A stretch of DNA of 64,000 bases. It comes from Dryas octopetala (taxonomy: Eukaryota; Streptophyta; Magnoliopsida; Rosales; Rosaceae). The DNA lies in the NCBI GenBank assembly GCA_963921425.1, contig OY992834.1, forward strand, positions 13,890,164 through 13,954,163. The letters run 5' to 3'. The notes under the pieces were generated by a model that made no database searches, was not told where the DNA came from, and saw nothing but the letters and a program-made list of their open reading frames with translations. The number at the start of each line of letters is the position of its first letter. Within the stretch, counting starts at the first letter, position 1. Of this stretch, positions 36,220 to 46,631 are shown one piece after another. The translations under genes were made by a program, and so were the position numbers.

Positions 36220-36878
36220 TAAGAGCTAACCTAGTACATTTAGAAAAAAAAAAAATTAGTGAATCTGTAAAAATACAACAAGTACATTTACAATAATCAA
36301 TGCATTTCCCCAAAAATGCCAATACATCTGTAAAAAATACCAGAAACTATCATTTACACAAACTTATTGAGTTAAGATTTTTCACATTAAGTTTATTAGT
36401 AGTTTGGTACTAGAATATAATTTACTAATAAAAAGTAAATTATTTTTTCCTATTACACTACACTATAGTATGGCACATCCAAAGGGAAAATTAATTTCCT
36501 TAATTAAGGGAAAATTAATTTCCTTAATTAAGAGAAAATTAATTAAGGAAATTGAATGTTAGTAGACGGCAAACCAATTCTCATGGGCAAGAAAGTAACT
36601 TTGGAAAATAGATTACTGACCATTGGATTTAAGCCAAAATAATCTTAGCCATTCGAACTAGAAAATAAATTTTATGATTCAAAAAATGTTCTGTTTTATT
36701 ATATAAATGGTTACTATACATATAAAAGTTGAGGTTAATATATCTATAAAATCAACCAAAGAATTCAACAACGATGCGAGAGAGAGAGAAAGGAGAAGAT
36801 TGGCCCAAGATTGCTCACATCCCTCACATACTGATTGATTTGAACCGCATATGATGTATGATGTCTTCATGGCCTCAG
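36220..36878. repeat. Intergenic with a short palindromic tandem repeat
   Basis: Around 36488-36560 the palindromic phrase AATTTCCTTAATTAAG repeats about three times. Otherwise no signal. Confidence 0.6.
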
Positions 36879-36887
36879 TTCTTGTAA

Positions 36888-37530
36888 GAGTACTGCTATT
36901 TGCACACCCCTAAATTTCTTTTTGCACACCCTTTCCTCACTTTTTCTCACTTCACACCTCCACACTCTTTCCACAATTAACATTTCTCATATACACACCC
37001 CTCCCAATTACCAAAATATCCCAACTTATACACACCCCTCCCAAAACCCAGACAACACACACCCCACCCCGACACCTCCCTCAGCCACCCCCACCGCCGG
37101 CAAGGTCGCCGGCGGCTCAACCCTTCCCTTCTCTCTCTCCCCCTCTCCTTTCCTTTTTCTCCTTCCATTTCTCTTCTTCCCTCTGCCATCCCCCTCCCCT
37201 CCCCCTGCTGCACCCCACAACCCACCCCCACAGACCACAAACTTCCATACACAGCCCACCCCCCACCCAACTTGCACACATGCATGCAGAGCCGCCAAGA
37301 CCACGCCGACCACCCAACCTACACAGCTCGCCGAAGAAGAAAACCAAAAAAAAAAAAAAATTGGAGCGGGTTCAGTGGACCAGTGCCGAACCCGGTGGTT
37401 TCGTTCGGTAGGTACCCACCGAACAATCCTATTCTATTCGGCGGGTACCTGTCGAACGAAACCACCTGATTCGACATTGGTCCGCCGAACCCGCTCCAAT
37501 TTTTTTTTTTTTTGGTTGTCTGCTTGGGTG

Positions 37531-37581
<51 letters not shown>

Positions 37582-37836
37582 TGGTGGTGGCTGTTTGTAG
37601 GTGGTGCATGCGGGGAGGTGGGGGAGAAGAGGAGGGGAGGGCTCGGGGGGATGTGGTTGGGGTGGGAGGAAGAAGAAGAAGAGAAAGGGTGGAGGGTGGG
37701 GCGTGGGCTTCCACGGTGAAGAAGAAAAAAAAAAGATGGAGATGGGAAGATGGGGTGTGTACGGGGGAGGGGGGGAGATGGGGATGGGGGTGTGTGGGTG
37801 TGTGGGTGAGGGGAGGGCCAAATGGTCTTTTCCCTT

Positions 37837-37878
<42 letters not shown>

Positions 37879-37928
37879 CAGAAAGGGTGTGCAAAAAGAA
37901 ATTTAAGGGTGTGCAAATAGCAGCCCTC
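36888..37928. mobile_element. Mutator-type fold-back element with a strong central palindrome
   Basis: TIRs of about 45 bp begin GAGTACTGCTATTTGCAC and GAGGGCTGCTATTTGCAC (right end reverse-complemented). Both flanks, 36879-36887 and 37929-37937, are TTCTTGTAA (9 bp). The left half is C-rich and the right half G-rich, with loose inverted similarity along the whole length. At the centre (about 37343-37516) sits a palindrome with arms of about 80 bp. A (GA)n tract at about 37537-37577 and a T run at about 37839-37878 lie within. Reading frames here come from composition. Confidence 0.8.
37343..37516. repeat. Central palindrome, arms about 80 bp
   Basis: Left arm reads ACC, an A run, then TTGGAGCGGGTTC and GGTGGTTTCGTTCGG. 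The right arm is its reverse complement with about 10-15% differences and ends in a T run and GGT. The loop is only a few bases. Confidence 0.88.
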
Positions 37929-37937
37929 TTCTTGTAA

Positions 37938-38574
37938 TTGTAATTATCCAATTCCCTCTCAGGTACTTTTATGCAAACTCTGCTTCTTTGCCATTGCATT
38001 TCGTAATTTATCTATAACTCTATAGGATTTTTGCATGCCATTTTAGAGCTTGGATTAATCAGACTTCCTTTTCCCTAGTTACTGTGTTCTGTACTTCTGT
38101 TCATTATTACAAGATCCTCAAAAATATATGTATTGGGCTTTTAGATTAATAATTAGTCCTTCCTAATGTTTGGCTGTAGATTATATGTATACAATGTGGG
38201 AACTAACCGAATACTAAAACCAACAATTGAGTACAGAGCTGAAGATTACTTATTTACTATAATATATGGGTACTAACCTTGCATCTACTTTCCATTTGCA
38301 TGTGCCAGCCTGCGCAATCTCTTCTTAAAGCTTCAGGATAACGTAGTAGTACTACAGTTTTCAGGTCTTCTATTGCTGGTGTGGTGTGAGCTCTGGAAGT
38401 TGCAGCTATATAGATGCTGCTATGCACTAATGGTGCATTACTTAACTCCATAGTTTTCAATTTTTGTATATATTCTGAAACTGAAGAATGAAACCTTATT
38501 GTAATTTAGGTCTTGAATTGTACTTAGAAAAGCTGGCTAATGTATCCTCTTCATGCTCTATTCTTTGCATGCAG
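37938..38574. other. Intergenic, nothing recognisable
   Basis: Lies upstream of the broken SDR exon. It may contain remains of upstream exons, but none could be identified. Confidence 0.45.
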
Positions 38575-38758
38575 TATCTCAGTTACGAATTTTTTTTGGC
38601 GGCTATCAACTCGCAAACCCCTTTAGGATGCCTTGTAGAGCCACGAGAAGTGTCTTACTTGGCTGCATTTCTGTGCTTCCCTGCAGCCTCTTACGTAACT
38701 AGCCGGGCAAACTTTTTGGATTGATGGAGGGATGACTGCCAAAGGCTTCAACTTCTGA
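38575..38758 (+). pseudogene. Last exon of a tropinone-reductase-like SDR, frameshifted
   Basis: After an acceptor (TGCATGCAG) the frame reads YEFFLAAINSQTPLGCLVEP and REVSYLAAFLCFPAASYVT. A small insertion near AGCCGG then shifts the frame, and the neighbouring frame gives GQTFWIDGGMTAKGFNF followed by TGA. This is the C-terminal block of plant tropinone reductase-like short-chain dehydrogenases (TPLGR-x-GEP-x-EVS, then SYITGQ and DGG). The active-site YxxxK and Rossmann exons are not seen upstream, so this is a remnant. Confidence 0.8.
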
Positions 38759-39340
38759 GGAGATGACTTAGAAGCAGCACAAAGGGCAGTTCCCACTTTG
38801 TTGTAGGCACATGATTTCTTTGTTTTTTATTTGAATTCCTTGTTAATCGATTCTGTAAAAAATATTTGCTTCAATTTTGTCCTCTGAATTGACATCCCCT
38901 TTAGAATTGAAATGCTTGCTCTAGAGATCGACTTCTCTTTGGAATTGAAGTTTTTAACGTTCATTTCACTTGTCCTGTTGCAACTTTGCTTTTCTGATTT
39001 GGGGGTACCTTTGGATTTTACCAGAATCCTTGTAAGTCAATATATGCAAGTCCAGTTTGTACCGAAGAAAAATATATGCAAGTCCATTTTGTGCCCAAAA
39101 AGAATATATGCAAGTCCAGTAATTATTTTTGCTTTAAAAAAAAAATTAATATAGTATGAATGTGATATACATAATTCTTCTATAATCAACAGGGCAACAG
39201 TTGAAGCATATATTATGGACAGCTTTAATTACAATTTGTGAACCATGATTAGCCACAACCCTCTTGAACACTTTTTTTTGTAGGCCTCAAAAGGCTCAAG
39301 AGGAGAAAAGCTACGTAATAAGGCATTGCTTAAGTACTTA
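38759..39340. repeat. Flank between SDR remnant and copia element 2, with a short tandem repeat
   Basis: Probable old 3' region of the SDR. At about 39043-39120 a unit near 32 bp containing ATATGCAAGTCCA occurs three times. Confidence 0.6.
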
Positions 39341-39345
39341 AAAAT

Positions 39346-39533
39346 TGTTGTAAAAGTATGTGAAAATTAGGGTTTGTGGAAGAGAGGAGGCAGAGAGAAA
39401 TATGATCAGTCTGTTTCATTCATGTTATAAATATCCTTATATAGAAGTAGGGTTTACTAGGTTTTGAATATTTACTAGTATGCCCCTACAACTAATTACA
39501 GGAATAGCCACACACAATAATATATTTACAACA
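39346..39533 (-). repeat. 3' LTR of copia element 2
   Basis: 188 bp; TG start and CA end on the plus strand. A CTCCCCCTT phrase (polypurine tract on the minus strand) follows at 39534-39542. Confidence 0.95.
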
Positions 39534-40598
39534 CTCCCCCTTGGATATTCCATGTCATTAGTGTTGTCTCTGCTATGCGATTCTAAGTTGCCTCGTTAAA
39601 ACCTTGCCAAGTAATAAAAACCCTGTGGGAACAAAAACAACCTTGGTCGAAGGAAAAAGAGTGCAACGCGCGTGAGTGTGGAGTAGTCGCATCAGAACCT
39701 CGAAAGTAGGTGAAGTCATATCTTCTGGATTATAAGCAGATAGTATGTCAATGGGAGCGGGGTGCATTAGAGTTGCTACACCAAAACCTTGCCCGGTAAA
39801 CCCAATGGGAAAAACCTGTGGTCGAAGGGAAAAGATGAGCAAATGCATATACATCAGATCAACACATCTTCAGGATGTAGTATGAGTAGGGTGACCATGC
39901 CAAGATGTGCCTCATTAAAACCTTGCCAGGTAACAAAACCCAGTGGGACAAAATAACCCTGGACGAAGGACAAAAGAGTACACGATGGTCAAGCGAGTAT
40001 GCTTCGGGATACTCCCCCTGATGTCGACTCCCCCTGAAGACTACATACTAGATAAATTAGCCAATCTACGCGAACCAATACCTCGAACATGCATCAAGAA
40101 CGTGGACTTTGGTAGTGACTTGGTGAAGAGGTTTGCATGGTTGTCATGAGATCGGATCTACTTGACTTCAATCATCTGATGCTCTTGTTGCTGTTGATCG
40201 AAGAAGAACTTCGGTACAATATGCTTGGTGTTGTCTCCTTTGATGAAATCTGTCTTCATCTGCTGGATGCAAGCGGCATTATCCTCATAGATAATCGTTG
40301 GTTCATCAGTGGTAGAATTCAGCCCACACGTAGTTCGAACATGCTTGGAAACTGCTCTTAGCCATATACATTCACGAACTGCTTCGTGAAGGGCTAGAAT
40401 CTCAGCATGATTCGAAGAGGTAGCAACAAAGGTCTGTTTCGTAGACCTCCAAGATATTGTTGTATTCTCAATGGTAAAGACATAACCAGTTTGAGAACGC
40501 GCCTTATGCGGGTCTGATAGATACCCTGCGTCAGCATATCCAAAAGGCGGGCATCATTCCGAGGATCGAGGGGGTTCGATCCATTCCTTGATGCGTAG

Positions 40599-43500
40599 CT
40601 AGGGATAGAATAAGCCCATATCCGTCGTACCTTTAAGGTAGCGGAAAAAGTCTTTTATGCCATTCCAGTGGCGGCGTGTTGGAGCAGAGCTATATCTAGC
40701 TAACAAGTTCACAGCGAATGAGATGTCCGGTCTAGTACATTGAGCCAAGTACAATAATGCGCCTATTGCACTTAGATATGGGACTTCTGGTGCCAATATC
40801 TCTTCGTTATCATCTGCGGGATGAAACGGATCCTTCTTAGGATTTAGACTACGGACGATCATGGGCGTGCTAGAAGGCTTCGCTTTATCCTCATTAAAGC
40901 GCCTTAACATCTTCTGGATGTAATTCGATTGATGGACTAGAATTCCATCTGCACGGTGCTCGAGCTCCAGGCCGAGACAGAAATTCGTTCTCCCAAGATC
41001 TTTCATCTCGAATTCCAACTTCAGGTGTTTAGTTGTTTCCTTGATCTCTTCAGGAGTACCAATTGGATTCATGTCATCGACATAAACAACTACAATAGCA
41101 AAGCCGGAACTTGTTCTTAATAAACACGCAAGGGCATAGAACATTATTCACATATCTCATCCCGATCAAATACTCACTTAGACGGTTATACCACCTCCGT
41201 CCGGATTGTTTCAATCCATAAAGTGAACGTCTCAAACTAATGGAGAGCGTGTTCCGTGGTCTGGAACTATTTGCATCGGGTGTCTTAAGTCCTTCGGGAA
41301 CTTTCATATATATCTCTGTATCAAGATCCCCATAGAGATAAGCAGTGACCACATCCATAAGCTGCATACTCAGTTTTTCGGAAACTACCAAACTGATTAG
41401 GTAGTGGAACGTTATGACGTCCATTACGGGGGAATACACTTCCTCGTAATCAATCCCAGGGCGTTGAGAAAATCCTTGCGCCACTAGACGAGCCTTGTAT
41501 CTTACAATCTCGTTTTTCTCATTACGCTTCCTTACAAATACCCATTTAAATTCTACAGGTTTAACATGGGGAAGGTGTAGGAACGACAGGCCCAAACACC
41601 TTTCTCTTTGTCAAGGAATCTAATTCGACCTGGATTGCTTCTTTCCATTTTGGCCAGTCGTCTCGACATTGAAATTCATCAACGGAGTGAGGTTCGATGT
41701 CATCGCTAGTTATGATTTCGGTAGCTACCGCGAATACAAATATATCATCGATGATAATCTCGTTTCGATTCCAGAGCTCACTTAAGCATGCATAATTTAT
41801 AGAGATCTCTATGTTCTCGGGAGTGGGTTCAGATGTTGGAGCGTCCCCCAACACCGTCTCTTCCAGGACGAACCCATAATCCGGAACTATGGTGAGATGG
41901 ATCGGTTGAGATTGCGATGTCAAGAAGACTCGTTTGTGCCAAATTTATCCTCTTCCGGGGATAAGAGTCCTTCGAACCTAGTGGTCTACCTCGCTTCTGA
42001 GCAGGGACATAAGACTGGTTAGCCGCTATGGCCGTACCTCGTCCATCTGGGACGACACGTCCTCCTGGGACGACACGTCCTTTGGGGACGGATATCCTTG
42101 CAGGCACATTTGCAGCAGGTATATGTGATCTCGTCACTTTAGCTAGATCAGAGAATGCGTCTAGCATATTATGAGTTATACTCTGTAGATCTAGAATTCA
42201 CCGCACTTCATTATCACATTTTGCGGTTCGGGGATCGAGATGAGACATAGTGGGGACATTCCACGTCAATTCACGTCGTTCTTCAGGAACGGTGACGTTC
42301 TTATCTCCCCCTAACGGCGGGAAGACTGTCTCATCAAAGTGACAATCCGCAAATCTAGCGGTAAAGAGATCGCCTGTCAAGGGCTCTAAAAAGCGTATAA
42401 TGGATGGGGATTCATAATCGACATATATGCCCATCGTTCGTTGAGGACCCATTTTGGTACGTTGTAGCGGCGCAACTGGCACGTAAACTGCATACCCAAA
42501 TACGCGTAAGTACGAAACGTCAGGTTCGTACCCAGTCACCAGCTGTAACGCGGAGTAAGGTTGGGTAGCAGTGGACCTTAACCGGACCAACATGGCTGCA
42601 TGCAAGATTGCATAGCCCCACGCAGAAATTGGAAGCTTGGTGCGCATAACCAAGGTTCGTGCGATCATTTGTAATCTTTTAATGAACGCTTCTGCGAGAC
42701 CATTCTGGGTGTGAACATGGGGAACTCGATGTTCAACATTAATCCCAAGGGACATGCAATAATCATCGAAAGTTTTTGATGTAAACTCTCCGGCATTATC
42801 AAATCTTCTGGACTTTATAGGATAATCCGTGTGGTGAGCCTTCTGGGCGAGAAGTTTAGCAAAAACAGCGTGTCTTGTGGACAATAGTGTAACATGTGAT
42901 CACTTTGTCGATGCATCAACCAAAACCATAAAATATTTAAATGGTCCGCATGGTGGTTGGATAAGTCCACAAATATTCCCTTGTATCCTTTGCAAGAAAA
43001 GGATGGAGTCTTTACTAGTCTTTGCATATGATGGTCTAGTATTCAACTTTCTGAGCGAGCAAGTTTGGCATAATGTGTCACTAAACACAAGATCCTTATT
43101 AGTAAGGGGATGCCCGTGTGATGAATTGAGGATACGGCGCATCATACTTTGACCTGGGTATCCCAACCGGTCATGCCATAGAAAGAAACTGCTCGAATTG
43201 ATTAACTTCTGGTTAACTATGTGATTGGCCTCAATCGATCTAATGGTGGTCATGTAAGACCGCTCGAGAAACATTTCGATTTCTCCAATGTACGCTTCTG
43301 GCCATACAAATTGGAGGTTATGCAAAGATATTCCACTCCATTTTCCTCAGTGGTTTCAACGTGATAACCGTTGGCTCGAATATCCTTATAACTCAACAAC
43401 GTTCTTCTGGAACTTGGAGAATATAAGGCCTCATTAATGGTAATTCAGTACCATTGGACAACATAAAAATGAGCTTTGCCATGGCCCTCTATCAAGTTGG

Positions 43501-43818
43501 ATTGGCCTGATATGGTTGTCACAGAGGTATAAGTAAGCAATAAGCTTGAAAAATACTTCCGATCTTGAAGTATGGTGTGCGTAGTAGCACTGTCTGCCAG
43601 ACAACAAACTTCCTCACTAAACATGCTTATTCATAAATTTAATTCAATAGATCACATGTATGAAAATAACTTAATTGAATTAAATAATATTCGAGCATAA
43701 CCAAATTTCCAAAACAAATAATCCAAATCATAAATCACCAAAATAATCCGAATAAGAAAAACATTATTCAGAAAATAAATACGGCACAAGCGCCGATCAT
43801 ATCCATGTCATCGAGTTT
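40599..43818 (-). pseudogene. Copia pol remnant: protease, integrase, RT, RNase H
   Basis: The pieces lie in order on the minus strand in shifting frames. Protease: CCLADSATTHTIL near 43600. GAG-pre-integrase: WHDRLGYPGQSMMRRIL near 43170. Integrase: RFDNAGEF and HTQNGLAEAF near 42700-42800, the second and third acidic sites. RT: RYKARLVAQGFSQRPGIDY near 41450, DVVTAYLYGDLDTEIYM near 41330 and VVYVDDM near 41080. RNase H side: RPDISFAVNLLARYSSAPT near 40700. At least four frame changes or stops separate these, for example near 42890, 41900, 41570 and 41100. The RNase H end below 40599 was not resolved. Confidence 0.88.
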
Positions 43819-44843
43819 CTAGTCCTCGAAGTGTCCAGTAGCAGTCTGGAAATCAGTGACCTCTAAGGTGGTATCCATAGGAAATGATCCCTCAACGAGA
43901 TTGGTCTCTCGAGTTCCGCGACTGGCGTGATACTCATTTACAGCTTGCGCTGATGCACGGCAGGTGCGGGACCAGTGATCAGTTCCTCCACATCGGTAAC
44001 AGAGATCATTCTGATTCTGATTCAAGTGGCGACGGGCCGAACCAGTGTTCCTCTCATTTCGAGTTCTTAAGGCCGAGGGACCGTGGTTCCTACCACGTGG
44101 GCCATGGCCACGTTGGCCTCGGTCATATGGGTCATTCCTCTGAGAACCTTTCATTCCATATCTCGGGCGGTCAGACTTTGTGCCCTTTCCATGACCTCGG
44201 TATCCTCTTTCGCGGTTTGAATCGCGATAAACAACAGTGTTTGCTTCAGGCAATGGTGCTGCTTTAGTACCGACAGGTCGGGCTTGATCATTTCTCATTA
44301 ATAAGTTGTTGTTCTTTTCAGCGAGCAACAGAGTGGTGATCAATGCCGAGAACTTGGTAAAATTCCTCTCCCTGTATTGTTGCTGCAGGACTAAACAGGA
44401 GGCAGGGAAGGTGGAGAAAGTCTTCTCCAATAGGTCAGCTTCAGTGAGCTCCTCCCCACAAAATTTGAGGAGCGACCGGATCTGGCAGATCTCCGAATTT
44501 TACTCATTCACGGATTTGAATCCTGGAAACGAATGTTCTGCCAATCATGTCTTGCTTCAGGCAAGAAAATGGTCTTTTGATGGTCAAACCGCTCTTCCAG
44601 AGCAACCCAAAGAGCTCGTGGATCCTCTTCAGCGAGGTACTCAACTTGAAGTGCTTCCTCCATATGCTTCCTAATGAAGATCATGGCACTTGCCTTAAGA
44701 GATTCTGCGACAACATTGTCTGCATTGATTGTCGATCTCATTTTCTTGGCAGTCAAATGAAGCTTAACATCTTGAGTCCACTTTAGATAGTTTCTTCCGG
44801 AAACTTCCAAAGCGACGAAATCAAGCTTGTTGAGATTTGACAT
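43819..44843 (-). pseudogene. Copia gag remnant
   Basis: Starts at the ATG at 44843 (MSNLNKLDFVALEVSGRNYL). The gag core YLKWTQDVKLHL, WVALEERFDHQK and RFQD is followed by a frameshift near 44515, and a stop appears in the restored frame (VNE then stop). It resumes in LLEKTFSTFPASCLVLQQQY, a Gly/Arg-rich basic stretch, and the CCHC knuckle CYRCGGTDHWSRTC near 44000. A stop at 43819 ends it. Confidence 0.88.
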
Positions 44844-46438
44844 TCTTTGGTTGAAAGGAACAAATAATTATGATTAGTGCTTCGGGCAATAACATCGATA
44901 AGCAATAAATAAGAACTTCAAGTTCTATAACATGGTATAGACATGTAAAATCTACTGGTTTTATCATGTATGGTGAATTTATGAAGGAAACTTCAGGTCC
45001 CTTATATGGCATTATTGAAGCTACAGGTTCAATATTTATGTATGAACTACTGGTTCATTAATTACCTGCAATTTCTACACATATATTCCAGTGCAAAAAT
45101 TTAAACAAGTAAAATATTCATATACCCAAGTAGAACAGAAAAATATCACAAAATTATTTGAATAAAAGTTTCTAGCATTTATGGTATATATATTAAATGG
45201 TTTGCATACTAACAATAAACTATCAGCAGCACAGTGGTTAAGGTGCACTCTTGGTACCCAAGAGGTCCTGGGTTCAAACCCCAGGCATGACAAGAATTAA
45301 CATCTCCTTTTTACAAAGTTTCAGGAGGCTCGCCATGTGTCAACGTGGGAGTGGCAGCGACGTGGCGCTGACGTGGCGCCTGCATGGCGCTGATGTGGCA
45401 GCGACGTGGCACTGACGTGGCAGCGGCTTGGCTGCCTGCGTGGCGGACACGTGGCAGCTGACGTGGCGGGCCTGGGCTGCCTGCGTGGCAGACACGTGGC
45501 AGCTGATGTGGCGGGCCTGGGCTGCCTGCGTGGCGTCCACGTGGCAGCGGCTGCAAGGTGGGCCTGCTGGGCTGCCAGTGTGGCGGTGACGTGGCACCTG
45601 CGTGGCGGGCCTACTGGGCTGCCAGAATGGGAGTGACGTGGCGCCTGCGTGGCGGGCCTACTGGGCTGCCAGCGTGGGAGTGGGCCTGCGAGGTGTTGCT
45701 AGGCCGCTGCAAGGTTGGCTGCACGGGCCTGCTGGGCTGGCGCCTTGGGCCTGGGCTGCATGGGCCTGCTATGCTGGCGCCTTGGTCCAGGCTGCTGGCT
45801 TGGTGGGCTGCCTGCTGGGCAGCAAGGCTGCTGCGGGCTGCTGCTGCTGGCAGCGAAGCGAAGCGAGAGGCTGCTGGCAGCGAAGCGAAGCGAGGGGCTG
45901 CTGGCAGCAAGGCTGGGCGCTGCTGCTGGTTGCTGGCAGCAAGGCTGGGCGCTGCTGCTGGCTGCTGGCAGCGAAGCTTGCCCTGTTGCTGGCAGGGTGC
46001 AGCGAGAGGCTGCTGCAAGGCGCTGGCAACGCGCAAGGCAGCGGGGCTGCTGCAGGCAGCGGGGCTTGGAAGCGCGGGGCTACTGCTCGGGGTGGTTTCC
46101 CGATCACCCAAAAATTCTTCCTCTTTTTATTTTAATCATTCAATCCAAGAAAGCATGTATAAAATATATAAACCCAAATAAATGAATCACATAAATCTAG
46201 GGTTCATGCTTCATGAGGATTTTTCAATCAATCAAGGTTAAATAACCATGAACATAAAATTATTTTATAAAACCTACTTGGTTGAAGAACAAATTGAAGG
46301 ATGATCCTCTTTCGTTTATCGATCCACAATCCACAATCCAAAGAGCTTCTCGTGCTTGATTGATTGAAGAACGGATTGAATGATGATCCTCTTTTGTTTG
46401 GCGATCCACAATCCAAAGAGCTTTTCGTGCTGATAACG
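44844..46438 (-). repeat. Long GC-rich repeated leader of copia element 2
   Basis: The 1.6-kb leader between 5' LTR and gag has three parts. 46270-46438: a tandem duplication of about 85 bp with GATCCACAATCCA and AAAGAGCTT-TCGTGC phrases next to the LTR. About 45320-46090: GC-rich repeats, first ACGTGGC and TGGCGGGCCTGGGCTGCCTG variants, then GCTGCTGGCAGCGAAGCGAA and TGGGCGCTGCTGCTGG variants. About 45225-45290: a tRNA-like module. Long open frames occur in most phases but follow from composition. Confidence 0.8.
45225..45290 (+). ncRNA. tRNA-like (SINE-head-like) module, probably not a working tRNA
   Basis: CAGTGGTTAAGGTGC resembles a pol III A box. CTGGGTTCAAACCCCAG forms a T-arm with a B box (GGTTCAAACCC). 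Between them CTCTTGG and CCAAGAG form a 7-bp stem with almost no loop, so there is no normal anticodon. This looks like the head of a tRNA-derived SINE or a similar module in the leader of copia element 2. No clear SINE tail or target duplication was found. Confidence 0.5.
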
Positions 46439-46626
46439 TGTTGTAAAAGTATGTGAAAATTAGGGTTTGTGGAAGAGAGGAGGCAGAGAGAAATATGATC
46501 AGTCTGTTTCATTCATGTTATAAATATCCTTATATAGAAGTAGGGTTTACTAGGTTTTGAATATTTACTAGTATGCCCCTACAACTAATTACAGGAATAG
46601 CCACACACAATAATATATTTACAACA
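46439..46626 (-). repeat. 5' LTR of copia element 2
   Basis: 188 bp, matching 39346-39533 throughout as read. Followed on the plus strand by AAAAT. Confidence 0.95.
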
Positions 46627-46631
46627 AAAAT

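Larger units (their letters stand above)
39346..46626 (-). mobile_element. Ty1/copia LTR retrotransposon 2, young LTRs, decayed coding region
   Basis: The LTRs 39346-39533 and 46439-46626 are both 188 bp and looked identical on reading. They begin TGTTGTAAAAG and end TTTACAACA. The flanks 39341-39345 and 46627-46631 are both AAAAT. On the minus strand the right LTR is the 5' LTR; a polypurine tract AAGGGGGAG precedes the 3' LTR. The sequence after the 5' LTR, CGTTATCAGCACG, stands where the primer site should be but is not the usual initiator-Met match. Gag, protease, integrase, RT and part of RNase H are recognisable but broken by several frameshifts and stops, so it must have moved with help from a relative. 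Confidence 0.95.

Noticed and set aside
37026..37999. Pro- or Gly-rich frames in the fold-back element
   Set aside because: Base skew and microsatellites explain them; both strands are open equally.
45225..45290. A functional tRNA gene
   Set aside because: No proper anticodon loop or acceptor stem; kept only as a tRNA-like module.
45558..46185. Several overlapping 150-207-residue Ala/Gly/Cys-rich frames
   Set aside because: All phases are open because the leader is GC-rich and repetitive; none resembles a protein.
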